A stretch of DNA of 64,000 nucleotides from Kordia sp965224175 (lineage in GTDB: Bacteria > Bacteroidota > Bacteroidia > Flavobacteriales > Flavobacteriaceae): positions 682,001 through 746,000 of the forward strand of contig NZ_OZ245041.1 in assembly GCF_965224175.1 (NCBI RefSeq). Direction: 5' to 3'. Below the pieces are notes generated by a model. It saw nothing but the letters and a program-made list of their open reading frames with translations. It ran no database searches and was not told the DNA's origin. This document shows, one piece after another, positions 1 through 8,099 of this stretch (its first letter is position 1; each line of letters begins with the position of its first letter). A program made the translations under genes and the position numbers.

Positions 1-66
1 ATCAATAGCAAAAGTGGGAAATTAAAAATAAGCACTTTTGAAGAAGAAACTGTAACAAGAAGATGA
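1..66 (+). CDS. C-terminal end of a gene entering from the left (partial)
   Basis: Frame 1 is open from the first base to a TGA at 64-66, giving 21 residues ending in ...FEEETVTRR. A strong hairpin terminator follows at 95-130, which supports this being a real gene end on the + strand. Too little is present to assign a family. Confidence 0.6.
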   Translation: MNSKSGKLKISTFEEETVTRR

Positions 67-94
67 TTGTTACACTATTCACTACTAAATATGC

Positions 95-130
95 AAAAAC
101 CTGACATTAACATAATGTCAGGTTTTTTTT
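95..130. terminator. bidirectional intrinsic terminator
   Basis: Perfect 15-bp stem (arms 95-109 and 113-127, core CCTGACATTA) with a 3-nt loop, A-run on the left and T-run on the right. It lies between the convergent ends of the + strand gene ending at 66 and the minus-strand E1 gene ending at 153, so it can serve both. Confidence 0.85.
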
Positions 131-152
131 TATGAATTATAAAGATATGATT

Positions 153-2150
153 TTAGTAAGCTAAAACTTCTTTTAGAGCAGCTTCAAACTCATTCTTAGG
201 TAGATATTGTTGTTCTAATCCTTGATCAAAAGGAATCGGAGTTTCCATACTTGCAATACGTTTTACAGGTCCGTCTAAATATTCGAAACAATTCTCCATA
301 ATCATTGCTGAAATATCACTAGAAATACTTCCAAATAGCGAATCTTCCTGTAAAATGATAGCTTTTCCTGTTTTCTTTACTGAATTGAAAATTGCTTCTG
401 TGTCTAACGGTTGAAGCGAACGTAAATCGATCAAATCAGCGGCAATGTCTGGGTTTTTATTTAAAGTATCTAATGCCCAATGTACTGCAGAACCATAAGA
501 AATAATTGTAATATCATTTCCTTCTTTTAATAAAGAAGCTTTTCCGAGTGGTAATGTGTAATAATCTGTTGGAACATCTTGGTATACGCTTCTGTATAAA
601 GCCTTGTGTTCAAAGAATAACACAGGATTTGGATCATTAATAGCTGTTGCTAACAATCCTTTGGCATCATATGGAAACGCTGGATATACAACTTTTAAGC
701 CTGGAGTTTTTGTAAACCAAGCTTCATTTGTTTGTGAATGAAAAGGTCCAGCTCCTACTCCAGCGCCACATGGCATACGAACCACAACATCTGCGTTCTG
801 ATTCCAGCGATAATGTGATTTTGCTAATAAATTTACAATTGGATTGAATCCACTAGATACAAAATCAGCAAACTGCATTTCCATTACAGCTTTCATTCCA
901 TTTACAGAAAGTCCGTAAGCTGCTGAAACAATCACAGACTCACAAATAGGTGTATTGCGAACACGTTCTTTTCCAAATTGATCAATGAATTCGTTAGTGA
1001 TCTTAAAAACGCCACCATATTCAGCAACATCTTGTCCCATGATAATTAAATCATCATGCTTTTCCATTGATTGCTTTAATCCTTGAGAAATTGCATCTAC
1101 AAAACGAATATTTTCTTTTATATCGATTGGATTAACTACCTCATTTGAAGTGTTTCTGTACACATCACTTAATTCTTTACTTTTAGTTGAATTTATTTTT
1201 TCTTCGTCAAAAGCAAGCTTTAAATTTTCATTAATTTCATTTGCAATTTCTGTCTTAAATGCCTCTTCAATTTCTAAGGTTAAAATTCCTTCTGAAGTTA
1301 AATAATTACGATATCTATCTAAAGGATCTTTTGCTGCCCAAGCATCCATTAATTCTTTTGGGACATATTTTGTTCCGCTAGCTTCTTCGTGACCACGCAT
1401 ACGGAATGTTTTAAATTCCAATAAAATTGGTCTTGGATTTTCTCGGATGCTATCTGCTAGTTCAGAAACTTTAGTATAAACTTCTAAAATATTGTTACCA
1501 TCAATAATGTGCGACTCCATTCCGTAGCCTTTTCCTCTATCGGCCAAATTTTCACAATTATACTGTTCTGCCGTAGGTGTAGACAATCCGTAACCATTAT
1601 TTTCAATGCAGAATAAAACAGGTAAACTCCACACTGAAGCTACATTTAAAGCTTCATGAAAATCTCCTTCACTCGTTCCACCTTCTCCTGTAAACACTGC
1701 ACATGCATGCTTATTTTCTTTCAATTTGTTTGCCAAAGCAATTCCACTTGCCACACCTAATTGCGGGCCTAAATGTGAAATCATTCCAACAATATTAAAT
1801 TCTTGCGTTCCAAAGTGAAAACTACGATCGCGTCCTTTTGTAAAACCATTTGCTTTCCCTTGCCATTGTGAAAACAAGCGGTACAAAGGAATTTCACGTG
1901 TTGTAAATACACCCAAATTCCTGTGCATTGGTAAGATGTATTCATCTTTTGTTAATGCAGAAGTGACACCAACAGCGATGGCTTCTTGCCCAATTCCGCC
2001 AAACCATTTTGAGATTTTTCCTTGACGTAGAAGAATTAACATCTTCTCCTCTATCATTCTCGGTTTGAGCATTTTTTTATATAATGAGATCAACGTATCG
2101 TTGGTCAAATTTCCTTTTTTGTATAACATTGGTTGTTGTGTAGTTGGCAT
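153..2150 (-). CDS. branched-chain 2-oxoacid dehydrogenase E1, alpha and beta fused
   Basis: A thiamine-diphosphate E1 component of a 2-oxoacid dehydrogenase complex that carries alpha and beta halves in one 665-residue chain. The alpha half (about 25-340) has the ThDP/Mg motif at 155-188 (GEGGTSEGD ... ENNGYG) and the HEEASGTKYVP loop after it. The beta half begins near 345 with MGQDVAEYGGVF and contains the GAGVGAGPFHSQ segment. Branched-chain substrates (from Val, Leu, Ile) are inferred from family resemblance; pyruvate is not excluded. The ATG at 2150 was chosen because the 21 codons before it form an unlikely Phe-rich extension. No lipoyl (E2) or E3 gene is adjacent. It diverges from the oxygenase gene at 2474. 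Confidence 0.9.
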   Translation of the reverse strand: MPTTQQPMLYKKGNLTNDTLISLYKKMLKPRMIEEKMLILLRQGKISKWFGGIGQEAIAVGVTSALTKDEYILPMHRNLGVFTTREIPLYRLFSQWQGKANGFTKGRDRSFHFGTQEFNIVGMISHLGPQLGVASGIALANKLKENKHACAVFTGEGGTSEGDFHEALNVASVWSLPVLFCIENNGYGLSTPTAEQYNCENLADRGKGYGMESHIIDGNNILEVYTKVSELADSIRENPRPILLEFKTFRMRGHEEASGTKYVPKELMDAWAAKDPLDRYRNYLTSEGILTLEIEEAFKTEIANEINENLKLAFDEEKINSTKSKELSDVYRNTSNEVVNPIDIKENIRFVDAISQGLKQSMEKHDDLIIMGQDVAEYGGVFKITNEFIDQFGKERVRNTPICESVIVSAAYGLSVNGMKAVMEMQFADFVSSGFNPIVNLLAKSHYRWNQNADVVVRMPCGAGVGAGPFHSQTNEAWFTKTPGLKVVYPAFPYDAKGLLATAINDPNPVLFFEHKALYRSVYQDVPTDYYTLPLGKASLLKEGNDITIISYGSAVHWALDTLNKNPDIAADLIDLRSLQPLDTEAIFNSVKKTGKAIILQEDSLFGSISSDISAMIMENCFEYLDGPVKRIASMETPIPFDQGLEQQYLPKNEFEAALKEVLAY

Positions 2151-2228
2151 TGATTGCGTTCCATTAATTATATATTCAAAAATCAAGAAAAAAAACGGTT
2201 CATCAAAGCACATTTACATAATTTTTGA

Positions 2229-2317
2229 AATTGTTAATAACTCTCTTTTTTCAACCGTATATTTTTAGCTACATTTGTAAAAACAAGCCTTTAACGGCTA
2301 TAAAGTTATTAACAATT
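2229..2317. promoter_or_regulatory. paired inverted-repeat sites in the divergent E1/oxygenase region
   Basis: Two perfect 14-bp inverted copies (2229-2242, AATTGTTAATAACT; 2304-2317, its reverse complement) are separated by 61 nt. Each contains the self-palindromic core GTTA-N-TAAC. The pair lies between two divergent genes, as expected for a regulator binding two operators, though a large stem-loop is also possible. A TACATTTG matching the Bacteroidota -7 consensus (TAnnTTTG) sits between them at 2270-2277, without a clear -33 element. Confidence 0.45.
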
Positions 2318-2473
2318 GGTTTTATGGAATTACACCTAAATTCATTCCACATCATTTGTTTCTTAAAAATTTAAACTTGAATTACATGAAACGAGCATGT
2401 AGAAAACGTTATTTCCTAAAAGGATGATTTATAGCGAACAACATGTGACACTAAAAATAATACATACGAACAC

Positions 2474-3424
2474 ATGAAAAATATTCCAAGCGTAGATCTT
2501 ACAGATTTCTTGTCAGACGATCCAAAGAGAAAACAAAAGTTTATTGATGAAATTGGAAAAGCCTATGAAGACATTGGTTTTGTTGCTTTAAAAGGTCATT
2601 TTCTGAGCAATACTTTGGTAGATAATTTGTATGATGAAATCAAGAAATTCTTCGGTTTACCATTAGAAACAAAGAGTAAATATGAAATTCCAGGCATTGG
2701 AGGACAACGTGGTTATGTTTCTTTTGGAAAAGAAAGTGCCAAAGGTAGAAAAGTTGGTGATTTGAAAGAATTCTGGCATTTTGGACAATATGTAGAAGAT
2801 AATGACAAACTAAAGGAAGAATACCCAGATAATGTTACCGTTAATGAATTAGCAAATTTTAATACCGTTGGAAAAGAAACGTTTCAAATGCTTGAAAAAA
2901 CAGGTGTTTACGTATTAAGAGCTCTAGCTTTATATTTAGGATTGGATGAATTCTATTTTGACAATTTTATTAAGAACGGAAATAGTATTTTACGACCAAT
3001 TCATTATCCACCAATTACCAATGAACCTAAAGATGCAGTTCGTGCTGCTGCACATGGAGACATTAATTTGATCACATTATTAATGGGCGCACATGGAAAA
3101 GGATTGCAAGTACAACGTCATGATGGCGAATGGTTAGATGCTATTGCAGAACCAGATGAATTAGTTATCAATGTTGGAGATATGTTATCGCGTCACAGTA
3201 ATAATAAATTGAAATCTACGATACATAGAGTTGTAAATCCGCCAAGAGAACTTTGGGGAACATCGCGCTACTCTATTCCTTTCTTTATGCATCCTATTAG
3301 CGAAATGCCTTTAGATTGTTTAGAAAACTGTATTGATGAAGACAATCCGAAGAAATTTGACGATATTACCGCTGGTGAATTCCTAAATCAACGTTTAGTT
3401 GAACTAGGATTGATTAAAAAGTAA
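2474..3424 (+). CDS. isopenicillin N synthase-like 2OG-Fe(II) dioxygenase
   Basis: A non-heme iron oxygenase of the isopenicillin N synthase/flavonol synthase type, 316 residues. The N-terminal DIOX_N region spans about 5-110 and the double-stranded beta-helix about 170-275. Visible iron ligands are H194 and D196 (AAHGDINL) and H251 (TIHRVVNP); R265 and S267 (SRYSIPFF) are placed to hold 2-oxoglutarate. In the family this catalyses hydroxylation, desaturation or ring formation; the substrate here is unknown. It is a single gene flanked by its own terminator at 3452. Confidence 0.88.
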   Translation: MKNIPSVDLTDFLSDDPKRKQKFIDEIGKAYEDIGFVALKGHFLSNTLVDNLYDEIKKFFGLPLETKSKYEIPGIGGQRGYVSFGKESAKGRKVGDLKEFWHFGQYVEDNDKLKEEYPDNVTVNELANFNTVGKETFQMLEKTGVYVLRALALYLGLDEFYFDNFIKNGNSILRPIHYPPITNEPKDAVRAAAHGDINLITLLMGAHGKGLQVQRHDGEWLDAIAEPDELVINVGDMLSRHSNNKLKSTIHRVVNPPRELWGTSRYSIPFFMHPISEMPLDCLENCIDEDNPKKFDDITAGEFLNQRLVELGLIKK

Positions 3425-3451
3425 AAACAATTTATTTTAGAAATATAGTAT

Positions 3452-3486
3452 AACACTGATAGCAATTGTTATCAGTGTTATTTTTT
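3452..3486. terminator. intrinsic terminator after the oxygenase gene
   Basis: Near-perfect 28-nt palindrome (arms AACACTGATA and TATCAGTGTT around GCAATTGT) followed by a T-run, 28 nt after the oxygenase stop codon. Confidence 0.8.
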
Positions 3487-3577
3487 GAAAAAAAACATGA
3501 TCTTGTAGATGTTTTCGCTATGGTAAATTAAGTATATTTATCTATCTCAAAATTAATAATAGTACGTTTATAATAAT

Positions 3578-3925
3578 ATGGCAAAGAAAAAACTTGGCTT
3601 AGAAGATTTAGGAGGATTTGTATTTTCTACAAATGATGATTTTGAATTAGAAAATGAAGCCGTTGAAGAAACATTAATTCCTAAAGACCAATATTTAGAA
3701 GCACATTTTAGCAACAAAGGTCGCGGAGGAAAAGTAGTTACCGTTATTAAAGGTTTTGTAGGAACGGAAGATGATTTAAAGACTTTAGCTAAACTCCTAA
3801 AAGTAAAATGTGGTGTTGGCGGAAGTACTAAAGACAACGAAATCATTATTCAAGGGAATTATAGAGATAAAATTGTACAAATTCTACAAAAAGAAGGATA
3901 CAATGTAAAACGTGTAGGAGGCTAA
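3578..3925 (+). CDS. SUI1/eIF1-like translation initiation factor (YciH type)
   Basis: A 115-residue protein with an acidic N-terminal third and a C-terminal SUI1 fold (about 45-115). The SUI1 part shows the RGGKVVTVIKGF strand-turn, the KTLAKLLKVKCGVGG segment and the closing NYRDKIVQILQKEGYNVKRVGG. These match the bacterial eIF1 homologues (YciH), small ribosome-binding proteins thought to affect start-site fidelity. It is the first gene of a + strand operon; the DUF1835 gene begins 1 bp after its stop codon. Confidence 0.9.
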   Translation: MAKKKLGLEDLGGFVFSTNDDFELENEAVEETLIPKDQYLEAHFSNKGRGGKVVTVIKGFVGTEDDLKTLAKLLKVKCGVGGSTKDNEIIIQGNYRDKIVQILQKEGYNVKRVGG

Positions 3926-3926
3926 T

Positions 3927-4856
3927 ATGCTCGATAAAACAATACACATATTAAATGGAGACGCGCTCGTACCTCGATTGGACGCAGTAGGAATTAAAGA
4001 AGATCAATTTGTTTGGCGCGAAATGCTTTGCGAAGGAAAAACAGTATATGATTTAAAATCTGATGCCTTCAAAGATGTCCGAATTGACTATTTAAAACAA
4101 TTCATAGATACTGAAATTACGTATGATGAATCGTTCTTAATTCCACTCTTAACAACTAATTTTGCCAAATACACTTCTATTGTTCTTTGGTTTGAATACG
4201 ATCTTTTTTGTCATATCAATATGATTGCAGCTTTAAGTTACCTAAAACAACTCAAAGTTTCTGGGAATATATATTTAGTATGTAGCGGTTGGGTTGACAA
4301 TGAACCAAATCTAAAAGGCATTGGCGAACTTACAGATGTACAATTAAAAGAACATTACAAACAAAAAATTAAATTAACACAAAAAGATATTGATCTAGCT
4401 GATACACTCTGGAAACTCTATTGTACAGACGATCATACAAATTTTAAAAAATACATCACGCTTACTTCTTCATTTCCGTATCTATCTAACTGTATAAACG
4501 CACACTTAAAGCGATTTCCTTCAGTTTCAAACGGAATGAATGTCTTAGAAACTCACATTCTAAAAATCATTCACAAAGAAGAAATAAAAAGCACACGACA
4601 ACTTATTGGATACATTCTACAATATCAAGGCTATTATGGATTTGGCGATTTACAAATCAAAAATATAATTCATAAATTAGCTACCTTTTTTGAAACTAAA
4701 AATGATCGATTAACATTAAATAGACAAGGTTTATTGGCTATTGATAACATACAAAGTTTCTACGATCAACTTTCGGATGATACCTTTTTTGGCAATTGTA
4801 GTAAATATGAATATTGCTATCATCCATCAAAACAAATACTCACAAAACATGAATAG
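3927..4856 (+). CDS. DUF1835 domain protein
   Basis: A 309-residue soluble protein. The N-terminus (about 4-125) fits DUF1835: IHILNGDALVPRL, then QFVWREMLCEGKTV, then the ...VLWFEYDLFCHINMI segment. The C-terminal region is helical and resembles the partner domain (DUF3658-like) that often follows DUF1835. No biochemical function is established for the family. It is tightly coupled to the upstream eIF1-like gene and overlaps the next gene by 8 bp, so translational coupling is likely. Confidence 0.8.
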   Translation: MLDKTIHILNGDALVPRLDAVGIKEDQFVWREMLCEGKTVYDLKSDAFKDVRIDYLKQFIDTEITYDESFLIPLLTTNFAKYTSIVLWFEYDLFCHINMIAALSYLKQLKVSGNIYLVCSGWVDNEPNLKGIGELTDVQLKEHYKQKIKLTQKDIDLADTLWKLYCTDDHTNFKKYITLTSSFPYLSNCINAHLKRFPSVSNGMNVLETHILKIIHKEEIKSTRQLIGYILQYQGYYGFGDLQIKNIIHKLATFFETKNDRLTLNRQGLLAIDNIQSFYDQLSDDTFFGNCSKYEYCYHPSKQILTKHE

Positions 4857-5718
4857 AATAGCTGAATCTGAATTAATTATAAATCCTGATGGAAGCATTT
4901 ATCACTTAAACATACTTCCCGAAGACATTGCAACAACAATTATAACTGTTGGCGATCCTGATCGCGTTTCTTCTGTTAGTAAATATTTTGACACTATAGA
5001 AGTTAAAAAAGCAAAACGTGAATTTGTAACGCATACTGGAACATTAAATGGAAAGCGTATTTCCGTAATCTCCACAGGAATTGGAACCGATAATATTGAT
5101 ATCGTTTTCAATGAACTTGATGCACTTGTTAATGTTGATTTTAATTCACGCCAAGTGAAAGATAATTTCACACAATTAGATATCATTCGTATTGGGACTT
5201 CTGGTTCTATTCAAGAAAATATTCCTGTAGATAGCTTTTTAATCAGTGAATTAGCAATAGGATTTGATAGCTTATTGCATTTCTACGAAAGTGATCATGT
5301 GTTAGATGCAGCAATAACAGAAGCCTTTATACAACAAACAAATTGGTCTTCTAAAAAATCAGATCCATATGTTGTGAAAGCAAATTCAAATTTAGTCGAC
5401 CAATTATCGTCTGAAAAGACCGTTTTAGGATTTACAGCTACAAATGTTGGTTTTTACGGTCCACAAAGTAGAAAAATACGATTAAATGTTCAAGATGAGC
5501 AACTAAATGACAAACTTGCTACATTCAATCATAATGATAAAAAAATAACAAACTTAGAAATGGAAACTGCCGGAATTTATGGATTAGCAAATCTATTAGG
5601 ACATCGCTCTATTTCTATGAATGCAATCATTGCGAACCGACCACTTGGAGAGTTCAGCAAAACACCAAAGGAAACTGTTGATCAATTAATTCAATATACC
5701 TTAGGAAAACTCGTTTAA
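4849..5718 (+). CDS. nucleoside phosphorylase (uridine phosphorylase-like)
   Basis: A phosphorylase of the PNP/UDP family, 289 residues, that cleaves nucleosides with phosphate to base and ribose-1-phosphate. Visible motifs: the TVGDPDRVS phosphate-binding loop, TGTLNGKRISVISTGIGTDN, IRIGTSGSIQ, and the ribose-contacting NLEMETAGIYG. The sequence resembles uridine phosphorylases more than purine enzymes, but the base is not proven. ATG at 4849 was chosen over an upstream TTG because homologous sequence starts there (AESELIINPDGSIYHL); it overlaps the DUF1835 gene by 8 bp. Confidence 0.85.
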   Translation: MNRIAESELIINPDGSIYHLNILPEDIATTIITVGDPDRVSSVSKYFDTIEVKKAKREFVTHTGTLNGKRISVISTGIGTDNIDIVFNELDALVNVDFNSRQVKDNFTQLDIIRIGTSGSIQENIPVDSFLISELAIGFDSLLHFYESDHVLDAAITEAFIQQTNWSSKKSDPYVVKANSNLVDQLSSEKTVLGFTATNVGFYGPQSRKIRLNVQDEQLNDKLATFNHNDKKITNLEMETAGIYGLANLLGHRSISMNAIIANRPLGEFSKTPKETVDQLIQYTLGKLV

Positions 5719-5728
5719 AAATCCCCAA

Positions 5729-6583
5729 ATGAAAAAAATTAATATCGGCGGAGTTCCAGAACACTTCAATTTAGCTTGGTATCTAACACTTAAAGAACGT
5801 GCTTACGAAAAAGAAGGCATCAATCTGCGTTGGAAAGATTATCCTGGAGGAACTGGTGCGATGTGTAAAGCACTTCGAAATAAAAAAATTGATTTAGCTG
5901 TTATCCTTACGGAAGGAATCATTAAAGATATCATAGCTGGAAATCCTGCTAAAATTGTACAAACCTATGTGCAATCGCCATTAATTTGGGGAATTCACGT
6001 TGCTGCAGATGCTACTTATGAAACCATAGACGATTTAAAAGGAACAAAGGCAGCCATAAGTCGTTATGGTTCTGGCTCACATCTTATGGCATATATCAAT
6101 GCTGAAAATAATGGTTGGGACACAGAAAATTTAGGTTTTGAAGTTATTAATAACCTTGAAGGCGCTATTGACGGATTAAACCGTGGAAAAGGTGATTACT
6201 TTATGTGGGAACATTTCACTACAAAACCTTTAGTAGATCAAGGGATTTTTAAAAGAGTTGATGACTGCCCTACTCCTTGGCCATGTTTTGTAATTGCAGT
6301 GCGTTCAGAATTGTTAGAAGAAGATGAAGAAACTGTTAAAACAATATTAGAAATCATCAACGCAATGACAGCGCAGTTTAAAGACATTCCCAATATCGAT
6401 GAAACCATTGCTTCTCGTTACGAACAACAACTAGAAGATGTACAAAAATGGTTGTCGCTAACAGAATGGAGTCAGGAACTCATTGACGAAGAAACAATTA
6501 CAAAAGTACAAGACAAACTACTTAGTTTAGATATTATACCTGAAAAATGGACTTATGACCAATTAACTCATAAAATTTCATAG
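5729..6583 (+). CDS. substrate-binding-protein-like fold, no signal peptide
   Basis: A 284-residue protein resembling NMT1/THI5/SsuA-type periplasmic binding proteins (FNLAWYLTLKERAYEKEGINLRW, GGTGAMCKALRNKKIDLAVI, ITEGII-type hinge segments). It starts directly at MKKINIGGVPEHFN and has no signal peptide or lipobox, and no ABC permease or ATPase gene is nearby, so a cytosolic ligand-binding or enzymatic role is more likely than uptake. It is the last gene of the operon, 10 bp after the phosphorylase. Confidence 0.75.
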   Translation: MKKINIGGVPEHFNLAWYLTLKERAYEKEGINLRWKDYPGGTGAMCKALRNKKIDLAVILTEGIIKDIIAGNPAKIVQTYVQSPLIWGIHVAADATYETIDDLKGTKAAISRYGSGSHLMAYINAENNGWDTENLGFEVINNLEGAIDGLNRGKGDYFMWEHFTTKPLVDQGIFKRVDDCPTPWPCFVIAVRSELLEEDEETVKTILEIINAMTAQFKDIPNIDETIASRYEQQLEDVQKWLSLTEWSQELIDEETITKVQDKLLSLDIIPEKWTYDQLTHKIS

Positions 6584-6604
6584 TCCATTCAACGAACCAT
6601 TCGT

Positions 6605-6632
6605 CGAAGCGTTCAATAGAGCGCTTTTTTTA
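6605..6632 (+). terminator. terminator of the eIF1-like operon
   Basis: A 5-bp stem (AAGCG/CGCTT) around a 10-nt loop with a T7 tail, 22 nt after the last operon gene. A second small hairpin (ACGAA/TTCGT) lies just before it. Confidence 0.55.
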
Positions 6633-6947
6633 TGATCTGCAAAAATATTAAAATATTGATATTCAGTTGTTTAAATTTTAATACACGTATAAACACCTGT
6701 TCTTTTAGGGGGTTTTTCCCCTTTTAAAAAGGGAAAAAGTGTCGACGAGTGGTGCATTTAACCCTGTGAATCGACAAAAAAGAGCGATTTTGTGTCATTT
6801 AACGAAAATTTAAACATGTAATCGATTAAATGTCCCAAATAAGGATTGACATACTACATTTGATATCAGAAAGTAATAAGGGCAAAATGTTACTTTCTAG
6901 CTTACAAAACAATTTATCAGATTATTAACATTACAACTACTATCATT
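6633..6947. promoter_or_regulatory. structured leader and promoter region of the small lipoprotein
   Basis: This 315-bp gap has no ORF of note. At 6708-6739 two overlapping inverted repeats compete: GGGGG-TTTTT-CCCC, and TTTTTCCC...GGGAAAAA closed by TTTT/AAAA. TGTCGA and TCGACA arms follow at about 6738-6772. TACATTTG at 6855-6862 matches the Bacteroidota -7 element, but no TTG is correctly spaced upstream of it. The combination suggests a regulated promoter or leader; which one is not decidable by eye. Confidence 0.4.
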
Positions 6948-7112
6948 ATGAAAAAATCATTATTATTAATCGCAGCGGCAGGTTTATTATTAGCATCTTG
7001 TGGATCTAACTGTATGGGTAAAGGAGTTAACTTTGCTGATGCAGATGACGCAAAAGAAAACTACATTATGACTGCAAATGCAGAAGAAGCTTCTTGCGTA
7101 GAAGTATACTAA
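6948..7112 (+). CDS. small lipoprotein, 54 residues
   Basis: A short ORF with a clear lipoprotein signal: MKKSLLLIAAAGLLLASCGS, lipobox LASC with the acylated Cys at 18. The mature part is about 36 residues, contains two further cysteines (C21 and C50), and is rich in Ala, Asp and Glu. It is followed by a good terminator, so it forms its own transcription unit. I do not recognise a family; function unknown. Confidence 0.75.
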   Translation: MKKSLLLIAAAGLLLASCGSNCMGKGVNFADADDAKENYIMTANAEEASCVEVY

Positions 7113-7137
7113 GGAAAAACTATCCAATTATATATAC

Positions 7138-7171
7138 AAAAGGTTGTAACATTAGTGTTGCAACCTTTTTT
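7138..7171 (+). terminator. terminator after the small lipoprotein
   Basis: Stem AAAGGTTG-T-AAC / GTT-G-CAACCTTT with a 6-nt loop and a T-run, 25 nt after the stop codon. Confidence 0.8.
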
Positions 7172-7319
7172 AATTCATTTAATTTTAATTGAAAGATTAT
7201 AAGATTGAATAGCTCAATGATTTGCTTCTAAGAAACATTTAATATAAGCCAACACTAATATTTCAAGAACGAATCCAGTCTAACAGATGAAGTCGATAAA
7301 TATTAAAAGTGACAGCAAA

Positions 7320-7985
7320 TTACCAACGAATTCCTTCTATACGTTGACTTACTAAATAATCATTGCAACGACTAAAGTGTTTATTGTTAAACCAAAATCC
7401 ACGATTCGCACTCAAAGGTGATGGATGACCTGAAGTTAATACATAATGTTTATTCTTATCAACCTTTGCTCCTTTTTTCTTGGCAAATCCGCCCCAAAGT
7501 AAAAAGACAACGTTTTCCTTTTTCTCTGAAATAACTTTAATAACAGCATCAGTAAATGTTTCCCAACCTTGTTTTTGATGGCTTCCTGCTTGATGTGCTC
7601 GTACAGTTAAAGTTGCGTTCAATAATAAAACACCTTGTTTAGCCCAACGTTCTAAATTTCCACTAACTGGCGTATCGACTCCAATATCACGTTTAATCTC
7701 TTTAAAAATATTAATTAATGATGGTGGATGTGGAATTCCATCATTTACTGAAAAACATAAACCATTTGCTTGTCCCACTCCATGATATGGATCTTGTCCA
7801 ATAATGACAACTTTCAATCTGTGAAACGGACAATGATCAAAAGCTGCAAAAATGTCTTTTCCTTTTGGGAAACATTTATTTTGCGAATATTCTGACTTAA
7901 CATAAGCAGATAATTCTTTAAAATATGGCTTCTCAAATTCATCTTGCAAATGAAATTTCCAACTTTCTTCAATTTTTACGTTCAT
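7320..7985 (-). CDS. ung: uracil-DNA glycosylase
   Basis: Family 1 uracil-DNA glycosylase (221 residues, usual length), which removes uracil from DNA as the first step of base-excision repair. The water-activating loop GQDPYHG places the catalytic Asp at 65, the uracil-binding segment GLCFSV follows, LLLNATLTV is present, and the leucine loop GHPSPLSANRGF carries the catalytic His at 187. It diverges from mutS2 across a 114-bp intergenic region, so two DNA-repair-related genes share this promoter region. Confidence 0.97.
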   Translation of the reverse strand: MNVKIEESWKFHLQDEFEKPYFKELSAYVKSEYSQNKCFPKGKDIFAAFDHCPFHRLKVVIIGQDPYHGVGQANGLCFSVNDGIPHPPSLINIFKEIKRDIGVDTPVSGNLERWAKQGVLLLNATLTVRAHQAGSHQKQGWETFTDAVIKVISEKKENVVFLLWGGFAKKKGAKVDKNKHYVLTSGHPSPLSANRGFWFNNKHFSRCNDYLVSQRIEGIRW

Positions 7986-8099
7986 ATTTTCGTGTGTATG
8001 ATATTGAAATTGATTTTACAATCAACATATAAATAAGTACCTTTGGCATCGGCTAAAAATCTGCGCCGACTTGCTGATAAAAATTAGCTCAAATTTACA

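Noticed and set aside
3568..3846. Antisense open frame opposite the eIF1-like gene
   Set aside because: It mirrors a conserved coding gene codon for codon and has Ser/Pro-rich low-quality sequence; the sense strand carries a recognised family.
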